A DNA stretch of 64,000 bases from Oenanthe sinensis. Taxonomy: Eukaryota; Streptophyta; Magnoliopsida; Apiales; Apiaceae. The translations under genes and the position numbers were made by a program. The number at the start of each line of letters is the position of its first letter. The first letter of the stretch is position 1. The stretch is from the NCBI GenBank assembly GCA_028671895.1, contig CM053804.1, positions 2,299,001 to 2,363,000 on the forward strand, written 5' to 3'. Positions 63,801-64,000 of the stretch are shown here, in pieces. The notes under the pieces are model-generated. The model did not search any database, was not told the DNA's origin, and worked only from the letters and a program-made list of their open reading frames with translations.

Positions 63801-64000
63801 TTATTTATGTATTATTATGTTATATATATGGTTTGGTATACAATAGTGTCGATTGCTGGTATACTTTTTATCGAAGTTATACTGGTAATATAAGATTGAT
63901 TTAAAGAGATTATTGAAATCAATTTTAGAATTTTATGGATGGGGTAACAAGCGAGATTTGATTTGATTATTTGAGGTTTATAATAATTGATAATTGGTTT
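60879..64000 (+). mobile_element. Gypsy-type LTR inserted in S2, open at the window edge
   Basis: Sequence changes abruptly at 60879 from S2 coding to TGTAACAACCCGG, the usual start of plant chromovirus-type LTRs. ACAAA at 60874-60878 would be the target site, but the other side is beyond the window. A TATA box sits in the TA run at 61356-61373. A GC-richer pyrimidine leader (61380-61600) follows, as in such LTRs. No gag or PBS is reached by 64000, so the LTR exceeds 3.1 kb or ends in unrecognised leader. Class assignment is by end motif only. Confidence 0.5.
62391..62640. repeat. Tandem array, ~32-bp units, within the gypsy-type LTR
   Basis: About eight diverged units of the form TCGAGGATTAATTGTTTATT plus TATATTCGAGTC. 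The CTCGAG core at each junction is palindromic. Confidence 0.85.

Overview
This window is intergenic DNA from a flowering plant, most likely a eudicot. It is AT-rich, has GT-AG introns, and is packed with plant transposon lineages: Ty1/copia Sirevirus (SIRE), Ty3/gypsy LTRs, hAT, CACTA, TRIM and MITE-like elements. I cannot name the species. I can support only one plausibly intact host gene, a three-exon gene for a 205-residue EF-hand plus ZZ-like zinc-finger protein at 26416-29101. A decayed relative of its first exon lies at 1692-1868.

Layout. 1-9320 is AT-rich DNA with an EF-hand relic, a TRIM, MITEs, microsatellites and blocks that recur later in the window. 9321-22590 is S1, a full Sirevirus-like element with a perfect 5-bp target duplication (TTATA); a 1.5-kb solo LTR sits inside its protease domain. 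22591-29472 repeats the flank blocks seen at 5-7 kb, then carries a 799-bp hAT-like element and the host gene. 29473-35496 is a graveyard: a gypsy-type LTR split by a second hAT copy, a gag-like fragment, a Sirevirus LTR scrap and a CACTA end.

35497-60878 is a nested stack. S2, a minus-strand Sirevirus-like element, is the host. S3 (38258-45501, minus, duplication AAATG) and S4 (47339-60266, plus, duplication ACCTT) are inserted in its third ORF. A gypsy-like LTR (60879 to the window end) interrupts S2 again and hides its 5' part. Flanking S2 coding sequence stays in frame when S3 and S4 are removed.

S1 and S4 show gag, protease, integrase, RT, RNase H, a non-coding spacer and a large third ORF (ORF3, 'env-like' by position). 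S3 keeps the pol tail and ORF3; S2 shows ORF3 and its 3' LTR. All have stops, frameshifts or lost catalytic residues, so none looks autonomous.

The strongest unexplained signal is that S1, S3 and S4 each carry their own short DNA word, repeated dozens of times. It is AAACTCTGA in S1, CAGASTCTG in S3 and TCAATTGAT/TCGATTGAT in S4. The words crowd the LTR U3, the pol-ORF3 spacer and the low-complexity linkers of the coding regions. In S1 and S3 the word is read in more than one frame, which suggests that the nucleic acid rather than the peptide is conserved.
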